This document shows, piece by piece, positions 17,169 through 27,376 of a DNA stretch of 64,000 bases; position 1 is the stretch's first letter, and each line of letters starts with the position of its first letter. Both the position numbers and the translations under genes were made by a program. The notes beneath the pieces are model-generated. The model had not been told where the DNA came from, searched no databases, and was given only the letters and a program-made list of their open reading frames with translations. The stretch is from Ectothiorhodospiraceae bacterium. Lineage in GTDB: Bacteria; Pseudomonadota; Gammaproteobacteria; XJ16; Halofilaceae. The stretch spans positions 29,451 through 93,450 of the forward strand of contig SLKC01000042.1 of the NCBI GenBank assembly GCA_007134775.1, given 5' to 3'.

Positions 17169-18608
17169 ATGCGGTTCTATCCTGTTTTCATGGATCTCAA
17201 CGGGCGGCGGGTCCACGTCGTCGGCGGCGGCGAGGTGGCTGCGCGCAAAGTCGATCTGGTCGCGGCCGCCGGAGCGCACGTGGTCGTGGTCGCGCCACAG
17301 CTCGGGGAGGAACTCGCAGCCCGGCGCGCGGCCGGCGAGATCGAGCACATCGGCCGCGACTTCGTCGCCACGGATGTCCAGGGCGCGGCTCTGGTGATCG
17401 CGGCGAGTGACGATGAGGGGCTCCACGAGTGCATCTCCGTTCACTGCCAGCGCCTCGGCATCCCGGTCAACGTCGTCGACAACACGCCGCTGTGCAGTGT
17501 CATTACGCCGGCGATGGTCGACCGCTCGCCGATCCAGATTGCCATCTCCTCGGGCGGTGTCGCACCGGTGCTCGCCCGGCGGCTGCGCGCTTGGCTCGAG
17601 GCCACGGTTCCTTCGGGCTACGGTTCGCTGGCGGCGCTGGCCGCGCGCTTTCGCGATCGCGTCAAGGCGCGGTTCGCCAGCGTCGACGAGCGCCGCAAGT
17701 TTTGGGAGCGGATCTTGGAAGGCCCGGTCGCCGATCTCGTCTACGCCGGCCGCGAGGAGGAGGCCGCGACCCGGCTCGACGCCGAGATCCGTCGCCCCGA
17801 CGCCGGTCCGCCTGCCGTCGGTGATGTCGCCCTGGTCGGCGCGGGCCCGGGGGACCCGGATCTGCTCACCTTCCGCGCCCTGCGCCTGATGCAGCAGGCG
17901 GATGTCGTCCTCTACGACCGCCTCGTCTCGGCGCCTGTGCTCGAACTCTGCCGCCGCGATGCGGAGAAGCACTATGTGGGCAAGCAGCGCTCCCAGCACC
18001 ATCTCACGCAGGAGCGGATCAACGCCGAGTTGATCCGCCTGGCACGCGCGGGCAAGCGCGTGGTACGACTCAAGGGCGGCGACCCCTTCATCTTCGGGCG
18101 CGGTGGCGAGGAGATCGGCGAACTCATGGACGCGGGCATTCCCTTCCAGGTCGTCCCCGGTGTGACCGCTGCGGCTGGCTGTGCCGCTTATGCGGGGATC
18201 CCGCTGACCCATCGCGATCATGCCCAGTCGGTGCAGTTCGTAACCGGCCACCTGCGCGATGGCACCCCGGACCTTGACTGGCCCGCACTCGCACGGGCGC
18301 GCCAGACGGTCGCGGTCTACATGGGGCTGTCCGGCCTGCGCACGCTGTGCGAGCAGCTCGTCGACCACGGGCGCGCGCCCGATACCCCGGCAGCGCTGGT
18401 CCAGCAGGGGACGCTGCCCGAGCAGCGCGTCTTCGTCGGCACGCTGGCGACGCTGCCCGATCTGGTTGTCGCCCACACGGTTCAGGCACCGACCCTGGTC
18501 ATCATCGGCGAGGTCGTCAGCCTGCACCGACAGCTGCAGTGGTTCCGGCCCGAGGAGAAGATTGAGGCGGGCGAGCCTGCCGAAGTGGCCGTCGCGCGCG
18601 CCTCCTGA
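17169..18608 (+). CDS. cysG: Siroheme synthase CysG, fused precorrin-2 dehydrogenase/ferrochelatase and uroporphyrinogen-III methyltransferase
   Basis: 479 residues, full-length fusion as in E. coli. The N-terminal CysG-B half (about 1-210) holds the NAD motif [13 protein letters not shown] and [15 protein letters not shown]. The C-terminal CysG-A SAM methyltransferase half (about 215-465) holds [28 protein letters not shown] and [23 protein letters not shown]. Makes siroheme for sulfite and nitrite reductases. GGAGGG lies 11 bases before ATG 17169, and a GATAAT at 17125-17130 could be its -10. The divergent molybdopterin gene suggests a nitrate or sulfur assimilation setting. Confidence 0.97.
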   Translation: MRFYPVFMDLNGRRVHVVGGGEVAARKVDLVAAAGAHVVVVAPQLGEELAARRAAGEIEHIGRDFVATDVQGAALVIAASDDEGLHECISVHCQRLGIPVNVVDNTPLCSVITPAMVDRSPIQIAISSGGVAPVLARRLRAWLEATVPSGYGSLAALAARFRDRVKARFASVDERRKFWERILEGPVADLVYAGREEEAATRLDAEIRRPDAGPPAVGDVALVGAGPGDPDLLTFRALRLMQQADVVLYDRLVSAPVLELCRRDAEKHYVGKQRSQHHLTQERINAELIRLARAGKRVVRLKGGDPFIFGRGGEEIGELMDAGIPFQVVPGVTAAAGCAAYAGIPLTHRDHAQSVQFVTGHLRDGTPDLDWPALARARQTVAVYMGLSGLRTLCEQLVDHGRAPDTPAALVQQGTLPEQRVFVGTLATLPDLVVAHTVQAPTLVIIGEVVSLHRQLQWFRPEEKIEAGEPAEVAVARAS

Positions 18609-18609
18609 G

Positions 18610-19530
18610 TCAGGCGTTGTAGATGACCTCGCCTGTGCCACTGAGGTCGTAGCCACCGAGCGCCTCCGCGTGGCGGCGGCAGCGCTCGCCGCGCGCGAAC
18701 TCGAGCAGGCGCTGGATCGGTGGTTCGAAGTAGCTCCGCCGCCGCAGGGCGAGATCGAAGGGTTCGGTATAGAGCGGCAGGAACCCCAGGCCGTGGCGCC
18801 GGGCCGAGGCCTCCACGGCGAGGCCCGCGTCGACTCGGCCCTGGCGGATGGCGAGGGCGAGGTCGTCCTCACTGAGCGCGGGCTCGCCCGCGAATCCGAT
18901 CTCTTCCGGGGGGATGCCGGCCTGGTGCATCAGCCACTGCAGGAGGCGATGGGCCCCCGCTTCGGGTTGACGCTGTCCGACACGCAGCTGCAGGCGGGCG
19001 AGATCGGCCAGTGTCGCCACGCCGGCCGGGTTGCCCGGGGCGACGAGGAGGCCCTGGCGGCGTCGGGCCCAGCGGATCATCAGCAGATCGCGCATGCCGG
19101 CCAGCCCCAGGCTCTCCGGTCGGTTGTGCTCGCCGGTCACCGTGTCGATGACGTGGATGCCCGCCACCATGACGTCACCGCTGAGTAGCTGGTGCGCACC
19201 GTCGGCGCTGCCGCGGCAGCGCATCGCCAGTTCGTGGCCCGTCTCGCGCACGGCCCAGTCGAGCAGAGGATCGTGGCTACCTCCGAGGATCGCCGCCACA
19301 TCGCGCGCGGGCGCCTGATCCCCTTCGAGGTGGCTCATCAGCCAGTGATCGATGGCATCACGCGGGAACAGCAGCTTGCCGGTGATCTTGATACAGGGGA
19401 TTACGCCCTGGCGGGCGAGGTCGTAGACCTTGCGCTCCTTGAGACGCAGATAGGCGGCGACTTCGCCCGTCGTCATGTAGGCCGGGGCGGCGGCAGCCGC
19501 CGTAGCGGCATGGGTCGATTCATGGGTCAT
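18610..19530 (-). CDS. Regulator with excisionase/MerR-like helix-turn-helix and periplasmic-binding-protein-like domain
   Basis: About 306 residues if started at ATG 19530 (later ATGs are possible; no clear ribosome site). The N-terminal domain MTTGEVAAYLRLKERKVYDLARQG..P is an HTH_17/excisionase-type DNA-binding unit. The remainder (about residues 80-300) is a PBP_like domain, related to the molybdate-sensing and LysR-type ligand domains (GLVVAPGNP-like, DAGLAVEASARRHGLGFLPL). Such proteins are often found near molybdenum-cofactor or oxyanion genes. It converges on cysG with one base between stops. Ligand and targets are unknown; molybdate or tungstate is a guess from context. Confidence 0.75.
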   Translation of the reverse strand: MTHESTHAATAAAAAPAYMTTGEVAAYLRLKERKVYDLARQGVIPCIKITGKLLFPRDAIDHWLMSHLEGDQAPARDVAAILGGSHDPLLDWAVRETGHELAMRCRGSADGAHQLLSGDVMVAGIHVIDTVTGEHNRPESLGLAGMRDLLMIRWARRRQGLLVAPGNPAGVATLADLARLQLRVGQRQPEAGAHRLLQWLMHQAGIPPEEIGFAGEPALSEDDLALAIRQGRVDAGLAVEASARRHGLGFLPLYTEPFDLALRRRSYFEPPIQRLLEFARGERCRRHAEALGGYDLSGTGEVIYNA

Positions 19531-19622
19531 GTCGGGGCATACATCACGCGCGGGTTGAATGGCAGCACCGCAGAGCACCCAAAATGCCCGCCCGCTGCGT
19601 GACAGGCAAGCCACCCGCGCGT

Positions 19623-20660
19623 TCAGTCCTCGGGGGCCGGTTCGGTGTGCCGGTCCTGAAACACCTCGACGGCGCGCTCCACCGCCGCGGGCCGATCGAC
19701 CCGTGCAATATGGAAGGCCGCATCGCCTTCGTTGAGCAGTGGGATCTGGCTCATGCCGACAATAATGCCGCCGGTCGGGGTGGTGATGTCGACGGTCTGT
19801 TCGCCGAACGGGCTCAGCAGCCGGCCGACGCGGTCGCCCTTGCGCACCCTGGCGCCCAGCTTCTGCGCAGCCTGGAAGATGCCGCTGCCCGGGGCGCGCA
19901 CCCAGCTACTCTCGCGCGCCACCGCCGGCTCGGCTCGTAGGCGCCGCGACCGGGACGGCGGTAGCATCTCGAGGGCGCGCATCACGCTGGTGATACCGCG
20001 TACACCCGCCCGGATGGCGATCTCGTCGAAGCGCAGCGCCTCGCCGGCCTCGTAGAGCAGCATCGGTATGCCGCGCTCGGCCGCCGTGGCCCGCAGCGAG
20101 CCGTCGCGCAATTCCGCGTCGAGGATCACAGGGGCGCCGAACGCTTTTGCCAGCGTCAGCGTGTCCGCCTGGTCGAGACTCGCGCGGATCTGCGGTAGAT
20201 TGGTACGATGGATAGCGCCGGTGTGCAGGTCGATACCGTGATCGCAGTGCACCATAACCTCGTTCATGAACAGATGTGCTAGGCGCGCGGTCAACGACCC
20301 CCGATCGCTGCCGGGGAACGATCGGTTCAGGTCGCGCCGGTCCGGCAGGTAGCGGCTCTGCTGGAGGAAGCCGAAGACGTTGACGACGGGGACGGCAATC
20401 AGTGTCCCGCGCATGCGTGCCAGGTTCGGCTGCTCGAGGAGGCGGCGCACGATTTCGACGCCGTTGATCTCGTCACCGTGGATGCCGGCGCTGACGCTCA
20501 GAATGGGGCCGGGACGGCGGCCGCGCACGACCCGTACGACCATGTTCATATCGACATGGCTGAACACGCGGGCGAGCGGGATCTCGATGGTGCGCTGCTC
20601 GCCGGCGCCGATGTCGACACCGCCGAGGCGCAGGGCCGGGACGCGTTCAGCCTTTGCCAC
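19623..20660 (-). CDS. Succinylglutamate desuccinylase/aspartoacylase-family zinc hydrolase
   Basis: About 345 residues from a GTG at 20660, preceded by GGGGA and overlapping the end of rimK by 14 bases. AstE/AspA family, M14-like fold: zinc motif [13 protein letters not shown] (His and Glu) and later [12 protein letters not shown]. The C-terminal about 100 residues contain a lipoyl-like barrel ([22 protein letters not shown]). Family members cleave amide bonds of acylated amino acids or trim peptides. Its fixed place after RimB and RimK suggests it acts on the same glutamate-tailed target or on a RimK-made small peptide. That is inference. Confidence 0.85.
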   Translation of the reverse strand: MAKAERVPALRLGGVDIGAGEQRTIEIPLARVFSHVDMNMVVRVVRGRRPGPILSVSAGIHGDEINGVEIVRRLLEQPNLARMRGTLIAVPVVNVFGFLQQSRYLPDRRDLNRSFPGSDRGSLTARLAHLFMNEVMVHCDHGIDLHTGAIHRTNLPQIRASLDQADTLTLAKAFGAPVILDAELRDGSLRATAAERGIPMLLYEAGEALRFDEIAIRAGVRGITSVMRALEMLPPSRSRRLRAEPAVARESSWVRAPGSGIFQAAQKLGARVRKGDRVGRLLSPFGEQTVDITTPTGGIIVGMSQIPLLNEGDAAFHIARVDRPAAVERAVEVFQDRHTEPAPED

Positions 20661-21552
20661 GGGTCCCCGTTCGTCCCACGCGTGCGTTGCGCTCGATGAA
20701 CTCGATAATCCGTCCGGCAATATCCTTGCCCGTGGCGGTCTCGATCCCGCGCAGCCCCGGCGACGAGTTCACCTCCATGACCACGGGGCCGTGGTTCGAG
20801 CGCAGCATATCGACGCCAGCGACATTCAGGCCCATGACCTTCGCGGCCCGTACGGCCGTCGAGCGCTCCTCGGGCGTGACCTTGACCACCTGCGCCGTGC
20901 CGCCGCGATGGAGATTCGAGCGGAAGTCCCCCTCCGCGCCCTGGCGCTTCATCGCCGCGATCATGCGGCCGCCGACAACGAAGCAGCGGATATCGGCGCC
21001 CTTGGCCTCGCGGATGTATTCCTGGACCATGATCTCTTTCTCCAGCCCCATGAAGGCCTGGATCACCGACTCGGCCGCCTGGTAGGTCTCGGCGAGGACC
21101 ACGCCGACGCCCTGCGTGCCCTCAAGCAGCTTCACCACCAGGGGCGGGCCGCCCACCATCTTGATCAGATCGTCGACATCACTCGGCGAGTAGGCGAAAC
21201 CGGTGACCGGCAGGCCGATGCCTTTACGGGCCAGCAGCTGGGTCGCCCGCAGCTTGTCGCGTGAGCGCGAGATCGCGACCGATTCGTTGACCGGGAACGT
21301 ACCCATCATCTCGAACTGGCGGACCACGGCTGTACCGTAGAACGTGACCGAGGCGCCGATGCGCGGGATGATCGCGTCGATGCCGTGCAGCGCCTCGCCG
21401 CGGTAATGTACCGAGGGGCGGTGTGAGGTGACGTTGTTGTAGCAGCGCAGCGTGTTGATCACGCTGATGTCGTGGCCGCGCTCGCGTCCCGCTTCGACCA
21501 GGCGCACCGTCGAATACAGGCGGGGGCCACGCGAGAGGATCGCGATCTTCAT
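20647..21552 (-). CDS. rimK: ATP-grasp ligase RimK
   Basis: 301 residues, the E. coli RimK length. RimK adds glutamates to the C-terminus of ribosomal protein S6 and can make poly-glutamate. Seen: [34 protein letters not shown]-grasp residues [31 protein letters not shown], and metal ligands [10 protein letters not shown]. It lies 15 bases after rimB and overlaps the next gene, so this is a three-gene operon on the minus strand. Confidence 0.96.
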   Translation of the reverse strand: MKIAILSRGPRLYSTVRLVEAGRERGHDISVINTLRCYNNVTSHRPSVHYRGEALHGIDAIIPRIGASVTFYGTAVVRQFEMMGTFPVNESVAISRSRDKLRATQLLARKGIGLPVTGFAYSPSDVDDLIKMVGGPPLVVKLLEGTQGVGVVLAETYQAAESVIQAFMGLEKEIMVQEYIREAKGADIRCFVVGGRMIAAMKRQGAEGDFRSNLHRGGTAQVVKVTPEERSTAVRAAKVMGLNVAGVDMLRSNHGPVVMEVNSSPGLRGIETATGKDIAGRIIEFIERNARVGRTGTRGKG

Positions 21553-21567
21553 CGGTCCGGCGCCTCC

Positions 21568-22065
21568 TTAGCTGCTTGCCGGTGGGGACACTCCGCGGTA
21601 GTAGGCTCCCGCCTCCGCGACCGACAGCGGTGCGGCGGTGAGAAACGACCGATCCGGGATGACACGCAGGCCGCGCATCGCCGTGCGGCCGAGAAGCATG
21701 CGAAAGAGCATGGTATCACGGTCGGTCAGTGTGATCTCGATCGATCGCTCCTGACCGGCAATGCGCAGCGGTGTGTGGATGACGTAGCGCAGCTCGCGGT
21801 GACCGCCCGAATCGCTCACCGGCCGCCGGTCGTGTACCGCCGCGACACAGATCGTCGACAGGGTCTTGTCGCGTTGCAGCGGGTGCATGTGGAAGCGTAC
21901 CCACGGCGCCCCATTCTGGGTGAAGGGCTCGATGCGCCAGGCATGGAGCGCCGAGGTCCGTGCGCCGGTGTCGATCTTTGCCTTGATCGCCGGGAGTTGG
22001 AGCATCGGCAGCGCGAGCCACTCGCGCCAGCCGACATCGATACGCCCGTCGCCTGCGCTCGTCAT
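21568..22065 (-). CDS. rimB: RimB-like retropepsin-type aspartic protease
   Basis: 165 residues. Member of the family once called ATP-dependent zinc protease (DUF785/COG4067), whose Pseudomonas member RimB trims glutamates added by RimK. The catalytic Asp is Asp32 in KIDTGARTSALHA, the retropepsin DTGA motif. Other conserved parts are GWREWLALP at the N-terminus and FRMLLGRTAMRG. First gene of rimB-rimK-hydrolase. A separate RimA-like regulator is not present here. Confidence 0.9.
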   Translation of the reverse strand: MTSAGDGRIDVGWREWLALPMLQLPAIKAKIDTGARTSALHAWRIEPFTQNGAPWVRFHMHPLQRDKTLSTICVAAVHDRRPVSDSGGHRELRYVIHTPLRIAGQERSIEITLTDRDTMLFRMLLGRTAMRGLRVIPDRSFLTAAPLSVAEAGAYYRGVSPPASS

Positions 22066-22243
22066 TGGAACCCGTCCCCGCTCGTGGCGGCATCAGCGTA
22101 CCCGAAGCCGTCGGGTACCGAAACAAGCGGCCTGGCGCGACCACGGCCGCCTGATCGGGTACGCTGCAGATTGCGCTCGCGTGCCCTTGGTCCTATGGTG
22201 TCGCCATGATTCGCTCCCACGCTGCATGTGGTTCGGAGTCTCC

Positions 22244-24928
22244 ATGAGTCTCGTGATCTGGCTGATCATCATTTTCGCCGCGCTCGTCGCCGTGGCGCGT
22301 CTGCGGGCCTCCTTTCTCACCTGGACCGGCGGGGGCGCGGTTGCACTGGTGCTGCTCGGCTGGGTGGGCCTGCTCGCCTTCTGGCCCGGCGTCGTGCTCT
22401 GGGCCCTGTTCCTGCTGATCGCGGTGCCGCTGAATGTCCCCGCGTTGCGCCAGCGCCTGCTCTCCGAACCTTTGCGCCGTTACATCGGGCGGGCGCTGCC
22501 GCCGATGTCCGAGACCGAGCGCGAGGCCATCCAGGCAGGGACCGTCTGGTGGGAGAGTGAGCTGTTTCGCGGCAACCCTGACTGGGACCGGCTGCTGACC
22601 TATCCCAGCCCGCGGCTCGGTGAGCGCGAGCGCGAGTTCCTGGAGGGGCCTGTCGAAGAACTCTGCCGGATGCTGGAGAACTGGGACGTGACCCACCGGC
22701 GCAACGATCTGCCCGCCGAGGCCTGGGATTACATCAAGCGCAATCGTTTCTTCGGCATGATTATCCCGGAAAAGTATGGCGGGCTCGGTTTTTCCGCCTA
22801 CGGGCATTCACAGGTCGTGATGAAGATTTCGAGCCGCGCGCCAACGGCCGGTGTGACGGTGATGGTGCCGAACTCTCTTGGCCCGGCGGAGCTGCTGCTT
22901 GAATATGGCACGGAAACCCAGAAGGACTATTACCTGCCGCGACTGGCCGATGGCCGTGAGGTGCCCTGTTTCGGGCTCACCAGCCCCTTCGCCGGCTCGG
23001 ACGCGGGGGCGATCACCGATTGTGGTGTCGTCTGCTACGGTGAGCATAACGGCGAGCGCGTCCTCGGCCTGCGCACGACTTGGGAGAAGCGCTACATCAC
23101 CCTGGCGCCCGTCGCCACGGTGCTGGGGCTTGCCTTCCGGGCCTATGATCCGGAGGGTCTGCTCGGTGGCGACGAGGATCTCGGTATCACCTGTGCACTG
23201 GTCCCCACTGACACCCCGGGGGTCGGGATCGGTCGCCGCCACGACCCGCTCGGGACCGCGTTCCAGAACGGCCCCACGGAAGGCAAGGATGTCTTCATCC
23301 CCCTGGACTGGATCATCGGCGGTCAGGGAGGAGTCGGTCGTGGCTGGACCATGCTGATGGAGTGCCTGTCCGTCGGTCGCGGGGTGTCGCTTCCGGCCCT
23401 GGGTGCGGGCACCGGCAAGTTCACCACCCGCGTCACCGGGGCGTATGCCCGTGTCCGCCGCCAGTTCCGCACGCCCATTGGGCGCTTCGAGGGGATCGAG
23501 GAGCCGCTCGCGCGCATTGGCGCCAAGAGCTACTCGATGGACGCCGCGCGGATGCTCACGCTCGCGGCGCTCGATGCCGGCGAAAAGCCCTCGGTCGTCT
23601 CGGCGATGCTCAAGCACTACAACACCGAGGGCACGCGCGAGGTCATCAACGATGCCATGGATGTCCATGGCGGCCGGGCCATCTGCGACGGACCGGCCAA
23701 CTACCTGGCGACGCCCTACCGGGCGATCCCCGTGGCCATTACCGTCGAGGGGGCGAACATCCTCACGCGCAGCATGATCGTCTTCGGGCAGGGCGCGATG
23801 CGCTGTCATCCGTATCTGCTGCAGGAGATCGAGGCGGCGCAGGAGCGCGATGAGGAGGTCGCGGGCGATGCGTTCGACAAGGCCCTGTTCGCGCACCTCG
23901 GCTACACCACGCGCAATGCCGTTCGGGCCCTGGTGTACGGCCTTACGCGTTCCGTGGTCGCGCCCGCGCCGGCGACGGGCCAGGCGGCGAAGTACTATCG
24001 ACGGCTGGGCCGGATGTCGGCTGCGTTCGCCTTCCTCGCCGATATCACGCTGCTCGTGCTCGGGGGAGAACTCAAGCGCAAGGAGAAGCTTTCCGGGCGA
24101 TTCGCCGACGCGATGATCCACATGTACGCCTGCTCGGCCGCCCTGCGCCGGTTCGAGCAACAGGGGCGCAAGCCAGAGGACGTCCCGGTGATGGAGTGGG
24201 CCGTCAAGCACAATCTCTACCAGGTGCAACAGGCCCTTGACGAAATCCTGCGCAATTTCCCGATCAAGCCGCTCGGCATTGCGATGCGGTGGTTGGTGAT
24301 CTTCCCCCTCGGGCGGCGGTTCCGCTATCCCAATGACCGCGTGGGCCACAAGGTAGCCCGGTTGCTGCTGGAGCCCTCCGCCGCACGCGACCGGCTGACC
24401 GAGGGTATCCATATCGATGATCGCCCCGACGATCTGACCGGCTGCCTCGAGCACGCGCTGCAAATGGCGGTACGCGTTGAGCCCGTCATGGCGCGGCTGC
24501 GCAAGGCCGGGCATGAGCAGCATCCGATGACTGCCTGGCCCGACTGGATCGAGTCGTTGCGGGCCGACGGGATCCTGACCGACGAGGAAGCGGAGCTGAT
24601 GCAGGCCTGGCGTCCTGCAGTGCGTCGCGTGATCGATGTCGACGACTTCGATCCCGGGGAGATCATCCAGCCGGTTCCGCAGGAGTCGGCGGGCGGTCGA
24701 CCCACCGGGGACGAAAGCGGCGGGGCGAGGAAGAAGGCGGCGGCGAAGAAGACCGGCGCCAAGAAGACCGCTGCGCGCAACAATGCGAGTACGAAGAAAC
24801 GGGGTGTCAAAAAGAAGGCCGCGGTTGCTCAGTCGACCACGGAGGCGGCCGGTGGTAGCGCAACGCCGAGTAGCGATTCGGCGCCCGATGACACCAGGCA
24901 AGCGGACGGAAAACAGGGGAACGAATGA
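22244..24928 (+). CDS. fadE: Acyl-CoA dehydrogenase FadE with a lysine/alanine-rich C-terminal tail
   Basis: 894 residues from ATG 22244 (GGAG six to nine bases upstream). First step of beta-oxidation: FAD-dependent formation of trans-2-enoyl-CoA. N-terminal hydrophobic segments (residues 1-65) anchor it to the inner membrane, as in E. coli FadE (about 815 residues). The core carries MIIPEKYGGLGFSA, FGLTSPFAGSDAGA and VHGGRAICDGP. Residues from about 826 form an unusual tail of KKAAAKK, AKKTAAR and KKRGVKKKAA segments like bacterial histone H1-type proteins, ending acidic. The stop overlaps the next start (ATGA). Confidence 0.95.
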   Translation: MSLVIWLIIIFAALVAVARLRASFLTWTGGGAVALVLLGWVGLLAFWPGVVLWALFLLIAVPLNVPALRQRLLSEPLRRYIGRALPPMSETEREAIQAGTVWWESELFRGNPDWDRLLTYPSPRLGEREREFLEGPVEELCRMLENWDVTHRRNDLPAEAWDYIKRNRFFGMIIPEKYGGLGFSAYGHSQVVMKISSRAPTAGVTVMVPNSLGPAELLLEYGTETQKDYYLPRLADGREVPCFGLTSPFAGSDAGAITDCGVVCYGEHNGERVLGLRTTWEKRYITLAPVATVLGLAFRAYDPEGLLGGDEDLGITCALVPTDTPGVGIGRRHDPLGTAFQNGPTEGKDVFIPLDWIIGGQGGVGRGWTMLMECLSVGRGVSLPALGAGTGKFTTRVTGAYARVRRQFRTPIGRFEGIEEPLARIGAKSYSMDAARMLTLAALDAGEKPSVVSAMLKHYNTEGTREVINDAMDVHGGRAICDGPANYLATPYRAIPVAITVEGANILTRSMIVFGQGAMRCHPYLLQEIEAAQERDEEVAGDAFDKALFAHLGYTTRNAVRALVYGLTRSVVAPAPATGQAAKYYRRLGRMSAAFAFLADITLLVLGGELKRKEKLSGRFADAMIHMYACSAALRRFEQQGRKPEDVPVMEWAVKHNLYQVQQALDEILRNFPIKPLGIAMRWLVIFPLGRRFRYPNDRVGHKVARLLLEPSAARDRLTEGIHIDDRPDDLTGCLEHALQMAVRVEPVMARLRKAGHEQHPMTAWPDWIESLRADGILTDEEAELMQAWRPAVRRVIDVDDFDPGEIIQPVPQESAGGRPTGDESGGARKKAAAKKTGAKKTAARNNASTKKRGVKKKAAVAQSTTEAAGGSATPSSDSAPDDTRQADGKQGNE

Positions 24929-27300
24929 TCGATCCGGGTACAAGCATCCAGCGCGCAGCCGTTCTCGGCGCGGGCGTCATGGGTGCGCAGATTGCGGCCC
25001 ATCTGGGCAACGCGGGTATTCCCGTTGACCTGTTCGAGCTGCCAGCCGAAGGGGCCGACTCGCGGGCGCCCGCGCGTGACGCCATTGACCGCTTGCACAA
25101 GTTGCGGCCGGGACCGTTGGCGCGTCCCGATGTGACGCGTGCGATCCAGCCTGCGACCTACGATCTCGATCTCGATCGGTTGGCGGCGTGCGACCTGGTC
25201 GTCGAGGCCGTCGCCGAGCGCATGGACGTTAAGCAGGCGCTGTACCGCCAGATCGCTCCCGCTCTGGGCGCGGCAACACTGTTCGTCTCCAACACCTCGG
25301 GGCTGCCCGTCGGGCGGTTGGCGGAGGCGTTGCCGCGGACGCTGCGCTCGCGGTTTTGTGGCGTCCACTTCTTTAATCCGCCACGCTACATGCACCTCGT
25401 CGAGCTGATTGCCCATCCGCAGACGGACGGCAACGCGCTGCATCGGCTCGAAGGCTTTCTCACGACGACCCTGGGCAAGGGCGTGCTCCATGCCCGCGAT
25501 ACCCCCGGGTTCATCGGCAACCGGATTGGTGTGTTCGCGCTCTGCGCCGTGATGCGTCACGCCGAGCGCCTCGATCTGCCCTTCGATCTGGTCGATGCAC
25601 TGACCGGGCCGGGCATCGCCCGCCCCAAGTCTGCGACCTTCCGCACCGCCGACGTCGTCGGGCTCGATACCTTCAGCCACGTCGTCACGCATCTGCATGA
25701 CACCCTGACCGATGATCCCTGGCGCGACTGCTTCCGCATCCCGGATTGGCTCCAGGGGCTTCTCGATACCGGCAATCTCGGCCAGAAGACAGGGAGCGGT
25801 GTCTATCGCAAGGGCAAGGGCGGCATCGAGGTGCTCGATCCCGCGAGCGGCGACTACCGTCCTGCGGAAGATCGGGTCAGTGACGGGGTGCGAGCGGCGC
25901 TGGCCAAGTCCGACTTGTCGGCGAAATACGACGCCCTGGCGGAACTCGATGACCCACAGGCGGAATTGATACGGGCGAGTCAGCGCGATCTGTTCCACTA
26001 CTGCGCCTACCACCTTGCCCAGATCGCGCCCAGTGCGCGCGAGCTCGATCTCGCCCTGCGCTGGGGCTTCGCTTGGGAGCGGGGGGCATTCGAGACGTGG
26101 CAGCTTCTGGGCTGGGCGCCGACGGCAGAGCGCCTTGAGCGCGCGATCGAGGCGGGGGAAACCCTGGCCTCCGCCCCACTGCCCGAGTGGGTTCGGGAGC
26201 GGTGGCGTGAGGGCGTGCATGGCCCACGCGGTTCCTGGGCCCCCGATGTGGGCAGCTGGCTGCCGCGTTCGAGCCATCCCGTGTACCAGCGTCAGCGTTT
26301 TCCTGCGCGCCTCGTCGGAGAGCCCGAGCCACGCACACCGACGCTGTGGCAAAACGATGGGGTCCGGTTGTGGGATGCCGGCGACGATATCGCAGTACTG
26401 GGGTTCCGGACACCGATGCATGCCGTCAACGACGCCGTGCTTGAGGGGATCCTGCGCGCCATCGAGGTCGCCGAGCGCGAGTGCCGTGCGCTGGTGGTCT
26501 GGCAGGCCAACGCGCCCTTCTGTGTGGGGGCCGATCTGAAGGCGGTTCGGCGTGCGCGCGATGGCGGCAACTATGCCGCGATCGAATCGCTGGTGGGTGG
26601 CTTCCAGGAGGCCACGATGGCGCTGCGCCATTGCCGTATCCCGACCGTGGGTGCGCCCACAGGGCTCGCCCTGGGCGGCGGGCTGGAGATCCTACTCCAC
26701 TGCGACATCCGGGTCGCGGCGATGGAGACCTATTGCGGCCTGGTGGAGGCCGGCGTCGGTCTGATTCCAGCCGGCGGTGGCTGTGCCAACCTGGCCCGAC
26801 GGGCGGTCGAGTGGTCGCCGGACGGTGACCCTTGGCCCTGGATCCAGCACTACTTCGAAGAGATCGCCTATGCGCGGGTCGCCGGCAGCGCCAGTGACGC
26901 GCGCGCCCGCTTCTGGCTGCAGGGCGGGGATCGGGTCGTGATGAATGCCGACGAGGTGCTGCACGCCGCGCGCAGTGCGGGCCTTGCCCTGGCAGAGACC
27001 GGCTACCGGTCGCGCATGCGCAACCAGCCGGTGCGGGTCGCGGGGGCGCCGGGCATTGCCACGCTGGAGGGCAAGTTGGTGAACCTGCATGCCGGCGGCT
27101 TTATCTCCGACCACGACTACACCATCGGCCGCTGCCTCGCAGAAGCCCTCTGCGGTGGTCGCGTCGAGGCGGGTAGTGAGGTCGATGACGAATGGCTGCT
27201 GCGGCTCGAGCGGGAGGGATTCATGGCGCTGGCCCGCACCGAGGAGACGGGCGCGCGTATCGCCCACATGCTCGAGACCGGCAAGCCGCTCAGAAACTGA
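24925..27300 (+). CDS. Bifunctional 3-hydroxyacyl-CoA dehydrogenase / enoyl-CoA hydratase
   Basis: 791 residues. The domain order is dehydrogenase first (NAD motif LGAGVMGAQIAAHLGNAG, residues 12-30; catalytic region CGVHFFNPPRYMHLVEL), then the dehydrogenase C-domain to about 450. An enoyl-CoA hydratase/isomerase domain (APFCVGADLK oxyanion hole, GLALGGGLEILLHCDIRVA) occupies about 475-640. This is the reverse of E. coli FadB and matches the FadN type. It carries out the hydration and second oxidation of beta-oxidation. Four-base overlap with fadE implies coupled translation. Confidence 0.95.
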   Translation: MIDPGTSIQRAAVLGAGVMGAQIAAHLGNAGIPVDLFELPAEGADSRAPARDAIDRLHKLRPGPLARPDVTRAIQPATYDLDLDRLAACDLVVEAVAERMDVKQALYRQIAPALGAATLFVSNTSGLPVGRLAEALPRTLRSRFCGVHFFNPPRYMHLVELIAHPQTDGNALHRLEGFLTTTLGKGVLHARDTPGFIGNRIGVFALCAVMRHAERLDLPFDLVDALTGPGIARPKSATFRTADVVGLDTFSHVVTHLHDTLTDDPWRDCFRIPDWLQGLLDTGNLGQKTGSGVYRKGKGGIEVLDPASGDYRPAEDRVSDGVRAALAKSDLSAKYDALAELDDPQAELIRASQRDLFHYCAYHLAQIAPSARELDLALRWGFAWERGAFETWQLLGWAPTAERLERAIEAGETLASAPLPEWVRERWREGVHGPRGSWAPDVGSWLPRSSHPVYQRQRFPARLVGEPEPRTPTLWQNDGVRLWDAGDDIAVLGFRTPMHAVNDAVLEGILRAIEVAERECRALVVWQANAPFCVGADLKAVRRARDGGNYAAIESLVGGFQEATMALRHCRIPTVGAPTGLALGGGLEILLHCDIRVAAMETYCGLVEAGVGLIPAGGGCANLARRAVEWSPDGDPWPWIQHYFEEIAYARVAGSASDARARFWLQGGDRVVMNADEVLHAARSAGLALAETGYRSRMRNQPVRVAGAPGIATLEGKLVNLHAGGFISDHDYTIGRCLAEALCGGRVEAGSEVDDEWLLRLEREGFMALARTEETGARIAHMLETGKPLRN

Positions 27301-27376
27301 TCGGCGAGGTTCGCCCGGCGATTTGCGCCGACGCCGCGCCGCCCTTGATAGTTGACTGCCAACGGAAGTTTGCCTG

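Noticed and set aside
16881-18872. 663-codon antisense frame opposite cysG
   Set aside because: Same reason: CysG is intact and recognised over the whole stretch; the antisense translation is not protein-like.
22808-24943. 711-codon antisense frame opposite fadE
   Set aside because: Coding evidence for fadE on the plus strand is complete; the antisense product has no recognisable domain and arises from third-position GC bias.
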